Origin: Sambucus nigra
Lineage: Eukaryota; Streptophyta; Magnoliopsida; Dipsacales; Adoxaceae
Reading direction: 5' to 3'
NCBI GenBank assembly: GCA_949130495.1
Contig: OX422217.1
Location: 574,960,606 to 575,024,605 of the forward strand
DNA: 64,000 bases
This document shows, piece after piece, positions 24,650 to 35,640 of the stretch. A program made the translations under genes and the position numbers. Within the stretch, counting starts at the first letter, position 1. Each line of letters begins with the position of its first letter. The notes beneath the pieces were generated by a model. It searched no databases. It saw only the letters and a program-made list of their open reading frames with translations, and was not told the origin of the DNA.

Positions 24650-24815
24650 TGCCGATCGACAAGCCCCTTGCCCTGCCTATCGGCAGTCAAGTCCAGTCTC
24701 ATCAACTCAAAGCTTTTGATTAGTGCCCCCTTAATCCTTTGGTACTTTGTGGGGTAGGATTCCCTCCAATTTCTGTAGGGATTATGTCTTTTGTGAGGGT
24801 TCTCAAGTATAAAAA
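24650..24815 (+). promoter_or_regulatory. Promoter of DUF7745-like gene with LTR-like palindromes
   Basis: TGCCGATCGACA-like word (24650-24660) and CTGCCTATCGGCAG (24673-24686) occur upstream of TATAAAAA (24808-24815), which is 75 bases before the ATG at 24890. The second word is identical to one on the minus strand of the LTR promoter (20097-20084). Here the gap to the TATA box is about 120 bases rather than 12-15. Confidence 0.6.
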
Positions 24816-24889
24816 GGGGTAAGGGTGGAGTGTTTCCATCACACCTTCACATTATTATCTTCTTACCTACTATCTCTTAGTCTTGCAAG

Positions 24890-26181
24890 ATGGATATCCT
24901 TGGTAGCATTGAGTTTTCTAATTACCTCGAATCCTTGGAAGCGATGTGCTTTTATAACGTCGACTATGATGCTTTCAACACGCGTCGAGTCTCTTTGTGG
25001 CGCAATCGGTCCATTGAGTGGAACATGCTGATGGCGGCGATATAATTTTGGTACCCAGAATACCATGTATTCCGTTTTAGGTTGGATGAAGTTTTTCCTA
25101 CCTATGAGGACTTTTCTGTCATGCTGGGGATAAATCCCAGTGTTGCTGTGGCTATACCCGAATTTTTACATTCTCCCAAGGATTTGCTGGCTGGGCTTCT
25201 TCGCATTTCGCCTTCGGCAGCTAGATCACTGGTTGCTGGAGGAATGATTTCCCTCCCGGCGGTGTTGCATTTCATGCATTTGCGGGAAGTAGGTGATGCT
25301 GGCTGTGTTGGAGCCATTGCTCTGGGCCTGGTTTTAAAATTATTGCTGGTGATTGGGAACTGCTGGTGGACCCACAACTTGCAGCCATTACTTCATGGAT
25401 GTCATACTGTCGTAATTCTGCGACGGTGATACTGATGGAGACCCTGAACGGTCTGGATGCCTGGTAAGAAGGTCGTTCTGACTTCCCACGGGGTAGCCCC
25501 ATGATGCTATTCACGTGGTTATTTGAAAGCCTCCGCCTGATGACTCTTCCAGAATATCCTTTATCGGTTGTACCCAACTTCTTTTCGCGTCACTTTTTCT
25601 ACGTTGTCCTGGATATTGTGAGTTAGGAGAATTAGTTTGTGGATCATGGGGCTCGAAATTTGTACTGGTCAGTGCCTTAGTGGGGACAGTTGCTGCCTGT
25701 TCTGGAGCTAGGAGAATACTCATATGTGCGGCTGGTTGGTCTCAGACAGACCTCTTTTTATTTCCCTTGGCGGCTTCTGCTCCAATTTGGCTGAGCACAG
25801 GTCGTGCCACCTTTGACACTAAATTTCTTTCTGGTAGAGGATTTGACTGAGCGTCTGCGCATGCGGCTTGGCTCTCTGTGGGAGAATCGGCGTCTGTCAA
25901 CCCGTCCCTCTCAGTCTGTTGGGAGAGTTTGGCATATCCCTAGAGATTATATGAAGTGGTTATGGAGGAGAGTTGTCAGCAAGATGTTGGCAGTAGAGAC
26001 TGGACAAAAGTGGCTTACTTCTTTTAACGCCATGGAAGGGGGTGTTGTGGTTTTTTCGAAGCTGGTTCAATCTTATCGGTCCATGGAGTGTCTGCGACAC
26101 TCTGTTCAGGCAGGGGAAACTTGGGGACCCCAGGATGTAGATGATGATGATGGAGCGAGCTCCTCCGATAGTTGTGGATAG
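24890..26181 (+). pseudogene. DUF7745-like gene, degraded
   Basis: The ATG at 24890 opens a frame with YLESLEAMCFYNVDYDAF, then a TAA at 25043-25045, then FWYPEYHVFRF and PTYEDFSVMLGI. The word before FW is normally Q, so the stop is probably CAA to TAA. After a stop near 25427 and frame changes, VRLVGLRQTSLYFPWRLLLQ (about 25720-25785) and the final block SVGRVWHIPRDYMKWLWRR with an acidic tail (DDDDGASSS, stop 26179-26181) follow. This order resembles the plant DUF7745 family (name from memory), related to PMD and common in retrotransposon contexts. Function unknown. It shares orientation and promoter words with the PMD gene 0.6 kb upstream. Confidence 0.6.
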
Positions 26182-26640
26182 GACTCTTGGAGAGTTTATT
26201 GTGTGATGGATAAATGTGGGGATTTTATTTGGCTTTTTTTGTAGGGTAGGGGGAAAGGAGTTATTCGTTCCTTTTCTTATGTAATCTGTACCGAAATTTC
26301 TTATTAGGGAAATAAAAAAGTTTCTGATCATCCAGTTGTGCCTTTGATGAGTTTTGTGTTGTTTGAATTATCTATATCGATCGCTAAGGCATATATAATC
26401 CTTTTGTTCAAGTATATGTTGGAATTGACTGTTGTTCTCAGAGATAAGAAGAGAATAGTATTTTGTAAAAAAGAAATGGTCGTGCTCACGTAAGGTGTAT
26501 GAGTTGCCTACGTACCTCTGTAGTTTTTGAAAAGTTTTAATTTGTTTGAAAATGGTTTTTTTGCAGAGGATTAGGCCCACGTAGTTCTGGGTAGAAGGAA
26601 ATAAAGAGATTTTTTTGTCCAGAATATATGGGAGATGAGA
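26182..26640. other. 3' flank of the antisense cassette
   Basis: AT-rich sequence after the DUF7745-like stop, including AATAAA at about 26308. It separates the plus-strand cassette from the converging minus-strand pol. Nothing else recognised. Confidence 0.45.
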
Positions 26641-26659
26641 AGAGTCATAGTGTGTCAAG

Positions 26660-27200
26660 ATTTCAGACTAGGGGTAGAATTTCTTGAGACGGTCCAGGTT
26701 GACTAGACGAGCCATCTCCTCCCCATCTAAGTCGGTGAGCATGGAGGCACCACCGGACAAGATCTTCTTGACAATGTAGGGGCCACTCCAATTGGGATTG
26801 AATTTCCCTCTGGGGTCCCAGGTGGGTTCTGTGATCTTTTTGAGGGCTAGGTACCCTTCTCGTACACCACAGTCCTTGACTCTCTTATTGAATGATCAGG
26901 TTATTGGGTGATGGTACCCTTGTATATGGTATAACGCTTTTAATCTCCTTTTTTCTACGATGGTCAGCTCGTCAAGACGACTTTGGCACCAGTTTTTGGA
27001 GGGTTGCTCGATCTTTCTTGTTTGAACCCTCGGGATACCTACCATACTTGAGGAGGATCCATATATCATAGTACCAACAATTGGCTAGTTCGGTATCTTC
27101 TGTGGTGAGGAGCTCAATGTGGTAGCAGTGGGTTGGTTTGTCTTTCTTTTGAACAAGGAAGGGGGTCATTGTCATTCGTTCGAGCATGTCGTCCATAGAG
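26660..27200 (-). pseudogene. Integrase remnant, core deleted (Tat-type)
   Basis: The minus frame 27196-26972 shows the region before the integrase zinc domain (ANCWYYDIWILLKYGRYPEG, KKDRATLQKL). The reading then jumps to the C-terminal region at about 26960-26660 (RRLKALYHIQGY, DPRGKFNPNWSGPYIVKKI, DLDGEEMARLVNLDRLKKFY). The HHCC zinc finger and the DDE catalytic core, normally about 1 kb, are missing between them. Integrase joins cDNA to the genome; without its core this copy cannot. Confidence 0.8.
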
Positions 27201-27238
27201 GATAGGGTAGCAAGGGCATCGGCTAGGTTGTTCTTTAC

Positions 27239-27565
27239 TTAAGGTAGGTAATGGAAGGTGATATCTTGGAATTGGGAGGCTAGCTCTCCTAAGTGGGCAT
27301 GGAAGGGTTGGAGTTTCTCATCCCTGACTTTCCATTTTATGAGCAATTGACCGATGATGAGGGCAGAATCCCCGTAGATGTCTTGGAATTGGATACCTTT
27401 CTTGAGAGCAACTTTGAGGCCTATCGTACACGCCTCGTACTCATTCATGTTATTGGTGCAGGGGAAATCCAATTTGATGGCGATGGGAGTGTGAGAGTCA
27501 TCTGGGGCGATCAGAAGTATCCCAATGCCATATCCCCTTTTGTTGGCAGCGTCGTCAAAGAACAT
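27239..27565 (-). pseudogene. Second, archaeal-like RNase H (aRH)
   Basis: The minus frame reads MFFDDAANKRGYGIGILLI at its start, then NMNEYEACTIGLKVAL and IYGDSALIIGQLLIKW, ending FQDITFHYLP. These are the D, E and D motif regions of an archaeal-type RNase HI. A second RNase H after the usual one is diagnostic for the Tat lineage of Ty3/gypsy elements. It is presumed to degrade RNA in RNA:DNA hybrids. The first catalytic aspartate region is present (FFDDA); length (108 residues) is close to complete. Confidence 0.85.
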
Positions 27566-27739
27566 TTGTCATCGAAGGTTGTATTAAGCAGTGCAAAGGA
27601 TGTTTTCATCTGGGAATTCAGAGACCCAGACATCGTCTTCTTTTATGGGGTAATCAGCTAGGTAGTTGAAGATGGATCTTCCCTTCTTGGCTTTTTGCGT
27701 GATGTACAAAATATCGAACTCGGCTAGGAGCATCAACCA

Positions 27740-29015
27740 TCAGGCCATTCGGATGGATAAAGCGGGTTTTTCAAGCAGGTATTTGATGGGATCCATTTGG
27801 GATACAAGTTTTATAGGGAAGGCGAGCATGTAGTGCCGCAACTTTTGGGTAACCCAGACAAGTGCGACACATTCCTTTTCCAAAGCAGTGTAGTTAACCT
27901 CGCTCCTTGCCAATTTACGACTGGCATAATAGATGGCTCTTTCTTTGCAGGAATATTCAAGGTATTGGGCTAGCAAAGACCCAGTTGTAGTGTCAATTAT
28001 GGTTAGGTATATGATTAAGGGGAGACTAGGCTGTGGTGCCATGAGTACCAGGGGTTGGGTCAGATATTATTTGATTCGGTCAAAAGATTCTTGGCAGGCC
28101 TCGTTCCAAATCGTAGTTGAATCCTTTCGGAGGAGTTTGAAGATTGGCTCGCAGATGGAGGTTAGCTGGCTGATGAATCGGCTGATGTATTGTAATTTTC
28201 TAAGGAAACCTCGAACTTCTTTCTCTATTCGGGGAGGTTGCATCTTGAGTATGGCTTTCAGCTTGGCGATATCTTCTTCTATCCCCTTCTTACTGACCAT
28301 GAATCCTAAGAGTTTTCCCTTCATAACGCCGAAGACGCATTTCTGTGGATTGAGTCTCATTTGATATTGTCGCTGTCGTTCAAAGAACTTTCAGAGAGAA
28401 GGAACATGACCCTCTCTAGTTTTGGACTTGATAATCATACCATCCACATAGACCTTAACTTATTTATGAATCAGATCATGCAGGATGGTTGTGGCAGCCC
28501 TCTGGTAGGTAGCCCCGACATTCTTGAGACCAAATAGAATGATAGTGTAGCAAAAGGTTCCTCATGGGGGTGATGAATGAGGTTTTTTCTTGGTGGTCTG
28601 GGTGAATTTTAATTTGGTTATATCCAGTAAACCCGTCGATGAATGACTTGAGAGCATGACTGGCTGTGTTGTCCACGATCATCTCGATATTAGGTAACGG
28701 ATAATCATCCTTTGGAGAGGCTTTATTCAAATCTCGATAGTCTACACACATTCGAACTTTTCCTCCTGATTTCGGTACGGGCACTATATTAGCTAGCCAT
28801 GTGGGATATTCGATCACATGAATGAAGCCTACGTTCAACTGTTTGACCACCTCTTCTTTGACCTTGAGCGACCATTCGATGCGGAGCTTTATCAACTTTT
28901 GTTTGACCGACTTGTAATCTGGGAGAGTGAGGATCTCGTGCTGAGCTATTTCAGGATCAATGCCGAGCATATCGTCGTAGGACCATATGAAGACATCCAC
29001 GAATTCCTTTAGCAA
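27740..29015 (-). pseudogene. Reverse transcriptase-RNase H (Tat-type)
   Basis: RT begins FVDVFIWSYDDMLGIDPEIA and shows FIHVIEYPTWLANIVPVPK, MCVDYRDLNKASPKDDYPLP and SFIDGFTGYNQIKIHP, with a frameshift near 28560. The catalytic loop reads VYVDGM (28453-28436) where YVDD is the rule: the second aspartate is glycine (codon 28441-28439). The thumb (MRLNPQKCVFGVMKGKLLGF) and RNase H follow (AIYYASRKLARSEVNYTALE, LRHYMLAFPIKLVSQMDPIK). It synthesised the element's cDNA; it is now inactive. Confidence 0.88.
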
Positions 29016-29921
29016 TTATTCGAGTTGTGCACGCTCATGCTTTTCGAGGGTAGCTCCTATCCTAATATCGCGCTGTTGCCTACTAGAACCGAGGTTAATA
29101 ACAACAGTCTCTTCTTCATTAACTTGAACGCGATTATGTTGTTTATTATTAACCTTATTTAGATCAGTTAAGAATTATTTATTTGCAAAATCATCATCAT
29201 CAAAAGTTTGATTAGAATCCAAATAATTGATGTAAGGCACACCAAGATACTCAAAAGCTTCGTTTATTTCATTCATAGGAAAAATAGCATGGAGAACCTC
29301 GTCAAAAGAGGACTCTATTACATTTGAATAAGGATAAATAATAGAAGAAGAAATGGTGTAAATATTAGGATTAAAGGAGATTTCAGCAGGTAGAACTGGT
29401 GCAGCATGCCAGTTGAGGAGAGGTGTATCAGCATCTTTAATCAGTTGGGATGGATCCGGTGATGTAGTGCCTGAGTGAACCATGTAGAGTGTCAGCCCTA
29501 GTGTCTGTAAGCTGAAGGAATCTTTGGAGTCACTTTCCTCAGTCTCTTCGGTATCTTTGATGAGCGGTTGTACTTGGTGTTGGGAACTCTCGACCTATGG
29601 GTAGCTATCTTGGAAAAAGATCTCCATTTTTGGCTTCATCTTCTTGTCTGTATGGTCATACCATGGTTCTCGAAAGCCGCAAAAGGGGAAGTCCTAACCC
29701 TCTTTGATGAATCATCCGTTTAAGGAGTCACCTGGGCTAGTCTGGATGCGGTCTAATCTTCTCTTTGGTCGAGACTGGCGGATCATTCTGAGCTCTTGTT
29801 CTGACGGTTGATACCCCAAACCACAAGGAGGAAAAGCCTTCTTCAGTTCAATTGGCTCTAGTATCCCTTGTTGTCTTTGCCCTAGCCCCTGTCTGGGCAT
29901 GAAGTGTATATTTCTGAACAT
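29016..29921 (-). pseudogene. Linker between protease and RT
   Basis: Two minus-strand frames (29921-29712 and 29483-29175) encode low-similarity polar sequence. The first contains GYQPSEQELRMIRQSRPKRR, a motif-poor spacer found between protease and RT in Ogre-type elements; the second is acidic and ends DDDDFANK. No enzymatic domain is seen. Confidence 0.55.
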
Positions 29922-30640
29922 CTAAATCACATTGAAATTTCCATGAGGGTCGTATTCTGGACAAACCCTTTCTTTGAAGTTGTCCCCTACTGGGAGTGTA
30001 AGTGGCTCAACTCGAAATCCTGATAGGAGCATATTATTTGACCTATGTTGTATCTCAAGGATTGGACTGCTGGTACTTGCACCATATGTATTGTCATCGT
30101 CGCCCAAGATGGTGATGACCCGTCCATCGACGAAGAACTTTAATTTCTGATGGAGTGAGGAAGACACACCCTTGATACACTGGAGCCAAGATCTCCTAGC
30201 AACAGATTGAAACAAGCTGGGATGTCAATAACTTGGAATTTGACGACAGGGTTTATAGGGCCAGCCCCTATTACCAACTTTATGGATCCCATCACCTCCC
30301 GATGGGTATTATCGTAGGCACGCCTAGCGGTGGAGGTTAGAGCGAGGTCTCTTTCTTTCAGGCCTGAACATTTGAAGGTTCTCAGTGGGCAAACATTCAA
30401 GGCGGATCCATTATCGACAAGAGAGAGTGGTATAACCTTCCCCATAACTTCGACGGAGATGTTGAGTGCATGATTGTGGTTTGGCCCAATCTTGGGGATT
30501 TCTTCTTTGGAAAAGGATAACATTCGGGTAAAGGTCAAGGATCCGACCAAATTTATCGCTTCTTCTGGTGTGGTATAAGGATGAACTGTGGGTCCAGTGA
30601 GGAACTTGATCAAAGCATTTTTGTGTAGTTGAGAAGACAT
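29922..30640 (-). pseudogene. Aspartic protease (Tat-type)
   Basis: The minus frame from 30640 contains PLSLVDNGSALNVCPL, the DNGS active-site form used by Tat/Ogre proteases in place of DTGA, then ARRAYDNTHREVMGSIKLVI and VIDIPACFNLLLG. After a frame change near 30180 the end SSLHQKLKFFVDGRVITI follows. It would process the polyprotein; the frameshift breaks it. Confidence 0.82.
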
Positions 30641-31009
30641 AAAAAGCCCTCATAGAGTGATATTAGCTTGAGTTTTCTTCAATTGATCGAGGATCTTGCT
30701 CTCCTCGAGGGTCATTTCTGGCATAGGAAGGGTTTAGACGCCATTCCCTTTGTCATTGGCTGGTAGTGAGTTTGGGATCTGGTAATGCTTCCCTGATTTG
30801 GTAATGTGATTTACTGAAGAAGGGAAGAACATGAATCCCGTTTCCTCGTCGATCTCAGGTTTTTCTACGACCTTGCTTATTTCTCCGAGGAGTTCTTCAA
30901 ATGATATCATTCCAAACATGTTGGCTACCGGGCTAGTTTTCTCGAAAGCTTGTTCTTCATTCGAATCTTCGAATTCTTCCCCCCATCCGGTGGCAATAAT
31001 TCTGTCTTT

Positions 31010-32193
31010 CTATGTAAAGTTGATGCATTCCACAACTTCAACGGCTTCTTCATACAGGCCATCCCATTCTGTGGGGATGTGTAAGGGTGAAGGGACCAGG
31101 CGCCCCTTTAGCTTCAGATCATCAAGTAACTCGGTGATACTGCAAATATTGTTGGTTTGTTTGAATAATTCTTCCATAATCTGGACAACATCATCTAAGC
31201 TGACTTCATCGGTCGGTACCACCCATCTATCTGACTCGCGGGCCCATTTTCTTGCTTCCACAAATAGTGTGCTAAACCTCTGGCAATCAATGATCATCTG
31301 TGAGGGCAATTTCAGCCCGAACTCTAGGAGTTGGTTTAAGACTTCTGATAATTCCATGCTTCCATTTTCAGAACGGGTACGGATAGCAATGCATGCTCTA
31401 GTAAGGAGTGACAGTGCCTGATCACCGAGGCTAGTAGGGTGTAGGAGGAAATATGGGCAAATTTGGAGGGGTTTAGGAAAGTATATGGGTGTAATTTGAG
31501 TTGAGGGGTCGAATTCTGGGTTTTCTTCTAGAAAGATGGCATTGGTATGATTTGGAAGTGGGTTGTGAGTAGTGTTTGGCTTAGGATTGCCTGGTGGGGC
31601 GATGGTGCCCCAGTAAATTAGACCTTGGATTATGTTTCGGAGGTGAAAGCATTGGTCAGTGGTATGACTAGCAGTTTGGTGAAAGGCGCAATGGGCATCT
31701 GCCTTGAAGTTTCTTGGGAGTGGATTTGGCAATGGACGGGGATCCAAAGGTTTGATGAGGTTTCGAGTTAACAGGGCTTGATAAACTTTGGAGAGAGGAG
31801 TATGGAGCTCAGTGTATTCATTTCGGACTGGGACAGGGAGGCTTTCTGGTGCCCATAATGTGGTTGGTTGAGAGATGTTGATGGTTGAGACTGTAGCACT
31901 GGCAGGCTTGTCATATTTTCTGGGGGTGAATTGTCCGGACACCTTCTTTGGTTCAACTTCTGTCTTGGCAAGACCCTCCTCGATTTCTACTCCCGCTTCT
32001 CTGAGAGCTCGGAAATTGGGATAGTATTGTCCTACCATCGTTGCTCGGACATGGGGTAAGAAGTACTTCTTCACTATGCTGACTTGTTCTTCCTCGGAAG
32101 GTCGATTGGTAATGGTTGCTGCTTTTTCCCTCCATCGAGCGATGAAGTTACTGACTGATTCACCGGGTTTTATTTGAGCAGCTCTAAATCACG
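31010..32193 (-). pseudogene. Gag, C-terminal two thirds (Tat-type)
   Basis: A long minus frame (32074-31010, 354 codons) continues Gag after the nested LTR. Before it, in another frame, lies NFIARWREKAATITNRPSEE; within it VRATMVGQYYPNFRALREAG and a zinc-finger-like segment CAFHQTASHTTDQCFHLRN, in which CX2C has become CX2H. Gag coats element RNA. The frame is the longest in the window, but its start is separated by a frameshift and by the 2.6-kb insertion. Confidence 0.8.
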
Positions 32194-32244
32194 GCGGGTG
32201 ACCTCAAGCACTTCATTGTATTTGTACGGCGACATGAATTCTCG
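32194..32244. repeat. 51-base direct repeat, left copy
   Basis: Plus strand starts GCGGGTGACCTCAAGCACTT and ends GACATGAATTCTCG. It matches 34835-34885 at 49 of 51 positions and encodes the same stretch of host Gag (YKYNEVLEVTR on the minus strand). The two copies bracket the nested LTR. Confidence 0.92.
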
Positions 32245-32256
32245 GCAACGTCGCCA
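32239..32256 (-). other. Primer site, tRNA-Asp type
   Basis: Minus-strand TGGCGACGTTGCCGAGAA matches the classic Athila primer site TGGCGCCGTTGCCGGGGA at 15 of 18 positions. Its last bases (CGAGAA) are shared with the host gag repeat, so the true junction lies within it. Confidence 0.8.
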
Positions 32257-32258
32257 TT

Positions 32259-34834
32259 TGATAGAAATGCTTTTTCCTGTATTTTTATTTCTTGTCGTTG
32301 CTTGAAAAGCTCCTCTAATCAAAACCTCAAATTACCTACAACATATAACAAACTCAAGTGTAGCGGTAAACAAGGATATCAATCCACTTCCAAGGGGGTA
32401 AAGCGAGGGGAAAATAATTGTAATTCACTTTTTATTTTATTTTTGGGCTTTTTACTTTTTCTACTTTTTTTTAGCTTTTTCAAATATTAAAACAATTGGG
32501 TGAGGTGATGATTTAAACTAAACTAAACTAAATGTGAGATAAAAACAACTAACTAGAAAGTTACTAAAATGAACAATAAAGTCTAAACTAAAAATAAGAG
32601 ATAAAGCGAGATAAATAATTGTGAAAACAATCAAGGAATGGGATTATACCACAAATTTTAGCTATTCTAATTGATTAATTTAATTATTCGAATTCTCCCA
32701 AATTAATATCAAAATTACAAACGAACTCTCGTTGCAAGTGTAATTATAATAGTAATCTTTTGGAAAATTAAGTTTAACACCCCACAACTCTAGAAAAATA
32801 TATCTACACTCCTTTTAATTAATCACCCGCTAGGATCGATCAATTAAAATTTATATAAATCTTAAAAAATAAATTTAGAGTTGAAATTCAAGTTATAATA
32901 CCCCATTTAAGAAACCCCTATCTCTAGTTCAAATCTAAAATGGGTATTATAACTAGAATTTCGATTTTCTCTCGAAAATCATTTACCCCCTCTCGAGGCG
33001 TAAATTTAAGGGTGAGGGATCAAAATTAAATTCAAAGGGAAATTTCAAGTAATCAAACTAATTAAACTAAAATAACATCAAGTACGGGTTTCCCCCCACC
33101 CCTTGAAAGGGGATTAGCCTAACATGATATTAAACATGATGAACTAATAATCAAACGCATATATAATAAAAGAGTAGAGAAAGAGAACAAATCTTCAACA
33201 AGTCTCCTTGAAATTGGCAATTTGAACTCTATCATCTTCCATACAATTCAATTACTCACAATTAAATCTCACCAAATCTCTAAAAAAAATAAAAACAAAA
33301 ACTATTTACAAAATGGTATTTATCTCTCTACAATTATCTCTCTAAAAATTCTTATCTAAAAAGCTCTCTTTCATATGGGGTCTTCATCTTCATTTATAGT
33401 AGGCACATGGAGCATGGGGGTATTTTTAGGAATTGGCTTGAGTGTGCATGGAAATGGTGAGAGGAGTGTGAGGTCATGTGGGTGAGGGGATTTGAGAATA
33501 AAATTTGATATGGTTAAAGGGGTAGTTTAGGAAAGTGGGTAAGAAGGGAATTTGAGGGTATTTGGGTAAAAAGAGGGTTAAGTGGGTTTTTTAAGCATGT
33601 GGGATAAGGGGGTTTGGCATTGTTGGCTTGTGTTGGTTTGTAGCAGGTACACGATTTTGGGTATCAAATTGGTCATGGTTGAAATAGGTTGGAAGAAGGA
33701 TGGAATCGGGTTGGTACAAGTGTTGGTATGGGGCGATTGTGCGATTTCGGGTTGGAGCTTGGCATGGTCGGAGGAAGGTTGCTGGGTATATGGGTTGTCG
33801 GTTGTAGTTAGCCGGAGAGGGGGTGTAGCGCTGCCATTTCTGGGTTCCGACAGGGGCTTCGCCGCCGGTGAGGGGGTTTGCATTTTTTCGGCCGTGGCAC
33901 CTGGGTCGGAAAGTGGGTGGCGACGGAGGGTTAGCAGGTGTTTGACGCCGGCGGAGGCTGGTAGAAGTTAAGAGAGAGAGAGGGGAATTGGTGGTATAAG
34001 GGTGGTTTAGAAGGAGAGAAAGAGAGAGAGTGATGTTGGGTTTAATGTTTGTTAATGGAGGGAGAGTTAGGAGAGAGAAGTTGTTGGTTGGAGGTTGAAG
34101 ATGACATGGGGGGTGATAGTGTGTAGTGAGGTACATGGGAGTTATGTGTAGGTGAGTGTGTTTGGAAATAGGGTGTGTGTGTGTGTTAGTTTGGACCCTT
34201 AAATAAAATAACACTAACTAAAAAAATTAACTCTAACTAAAAAATAAATAAATTAAAACTAAAGAAAATAAAATCCTAAGCTATTAAAAACTAAAATAAA
34301 ACAAAAGAAATAAAAACTTAAAATCTAAATGAAAATTAAATTCCTAAAAAAATATAAAATATAATAAACTAAAAACAAACTCTTAAAAACTAATCTTAAT
34401 AAAATAAGATAAAATAAAATAAAAACTAAAACTAAAAACTAATAAAATCAAAATCAAAATAAAATAAAATTATACTAAATAAAAATAAATAGAAAAAAAT
34501 AGAAAATAAATCCTAGAAATTCTAAATAAATCTAAAATAAATCCTAAAAATAAAAATGACTCAAACTAAAAATCTAAAAAATAATAAAAAGGCACAAACT
34601 AACACACACGGGCTTCTGGGTAAGTTAGGCTAGTTTTGGGTAGGCTAGGATACGGGACAAGGGTAATTAACTCCATATTGCACACAATTTCCTTGAAATA
34701 CGCGTTTGAACACTGCAACGTACATTCGGCCTACAAAATAAATATTTAAGCACATAAAACCCATATTGTCGAGAATTAGCAACTAAAGTAAGTCTATTCG
34801 GGGGTATAAATTGCACAGTTTTGGGTTCTAATCA
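32259..34834 (-). mobile_element. Athila-type LTR inserted in gag, with primer site
   Basis: On the minus strand it begins TGATTAGAACCCAAAACTGT at 34834 and ends TTTCTATCA at 32259, with TG...CA ends and 2576 bases. It is followed by AA and a tRNA-Asp-type primer site (32256-32239). There is no second LTR or internal coding region. It contains a low-complexity (AAAATAAA)n tract at 34200-34600. Its boundaries coincide with a 51-base direct repeat of the host gag. Confidence 0.82.
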
Positions 34835-34885
34835 GCGGGTGACCTCAAGCACTTCATTGTATTTGTACTACGACATGAATTCTCG
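34835..34885. repeat. 51-base direct repeat, right copy
   Basis: Partner of 32194-32244, differing only at two adjacent bases (TA for GG). It lies directly against the first base of the nested LTR. Confidence 0.92.
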
Positions 34886-35640
34886 AGCTACATCCTCTCA
34901 GCTACGAATTCTGGATTCTTCGAGAGGCAGAAACCATCGGAGGGCGCTATCCTTCAAAGTTTGCTGAAACAATTAGGTCATCACTTCTTCAGAAGCCCCT
35001 AGTAGAGTCATGGAACGGTGATAACTTCGGAGATGAACAATCGGGGGTCCACTTCCTTCGAATTTCTCGATATTTGGCATCTTGAACTTCTCGGGTAACC
35101 TCTCTTTAGGATAAGGAGACATGTGGGTGTAGTCCATGTAATTCCCTGAGATTATGACTTGGTCAAACTTCTTGGTGAGCATCTTGAGGTCCTCTTTGAC
35201 TTTGTTCAATTCTTCTTCTTTTGGATTAATGACCATAGGCAAGTTAGCCCCATGCTAGGCAAGATTCGACATCGAAAGCTGGGCAGGCGGCGACCCATTA
35301 GCAGGAGGGGCACGTGGAGCGTGTTGATACTCTTAGGGAGCCCAAATAGGCTCGAGTGGATCCATAGCGCGAGGAAATAGGGCCTCGGGCTCTTGAGAAA
35401 TGGGAACCTGGTTTCGTTGCATCTCTCAGACCTCAGTTTGGAGGTTGTCAATTTTGGACATAAGCTGAGCAAGAACTGCCGTTAGATTCGGCTACACAAC
35501 GGTTACTTGATCTATATTCTCCATGGAAGGCAGATGAATTTCGTACTATAAAGGAGTAATAGGGGAATGGATGGAACTCCGGGGTGACTTGGCTGAAGAC
35601 CGAAGCCAATAAGGATCCAGGCCAAGGGTTAGCGATCGAC
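34886..35640 (-). pseudogene. Gag, N-terminal part (Tat-type)
   Basis: The minus strand gives MSKIDNLQTEVWEMQRNQVP, then MPMVINPKEEELNKVKEDL with a coiled-coil-like run, then YPKERLPEKFKMPNIEKFEG and the core segment DSALRWFLPLEESRIRS. The reading reaches the nested insertion at 34885. Frame breaks occur near 35245 and 34975. The start codon is not certain. Confidence 0.75.

Noticed and set aside
30831..31421. Plus-strand frame of 196 codons across gag
   Set aside because: Antisense shadow of the Tat-type Gag frame, Ser-rich, no similarity recognised.
33578..34214. Long overlapping open frames on both strands in the nested LTR
   Set aside because: Composition is driven by GT/AC-rich low-complexity DNA; Pro/Thr/Asn-rich product with no known domain, inside an LTR.
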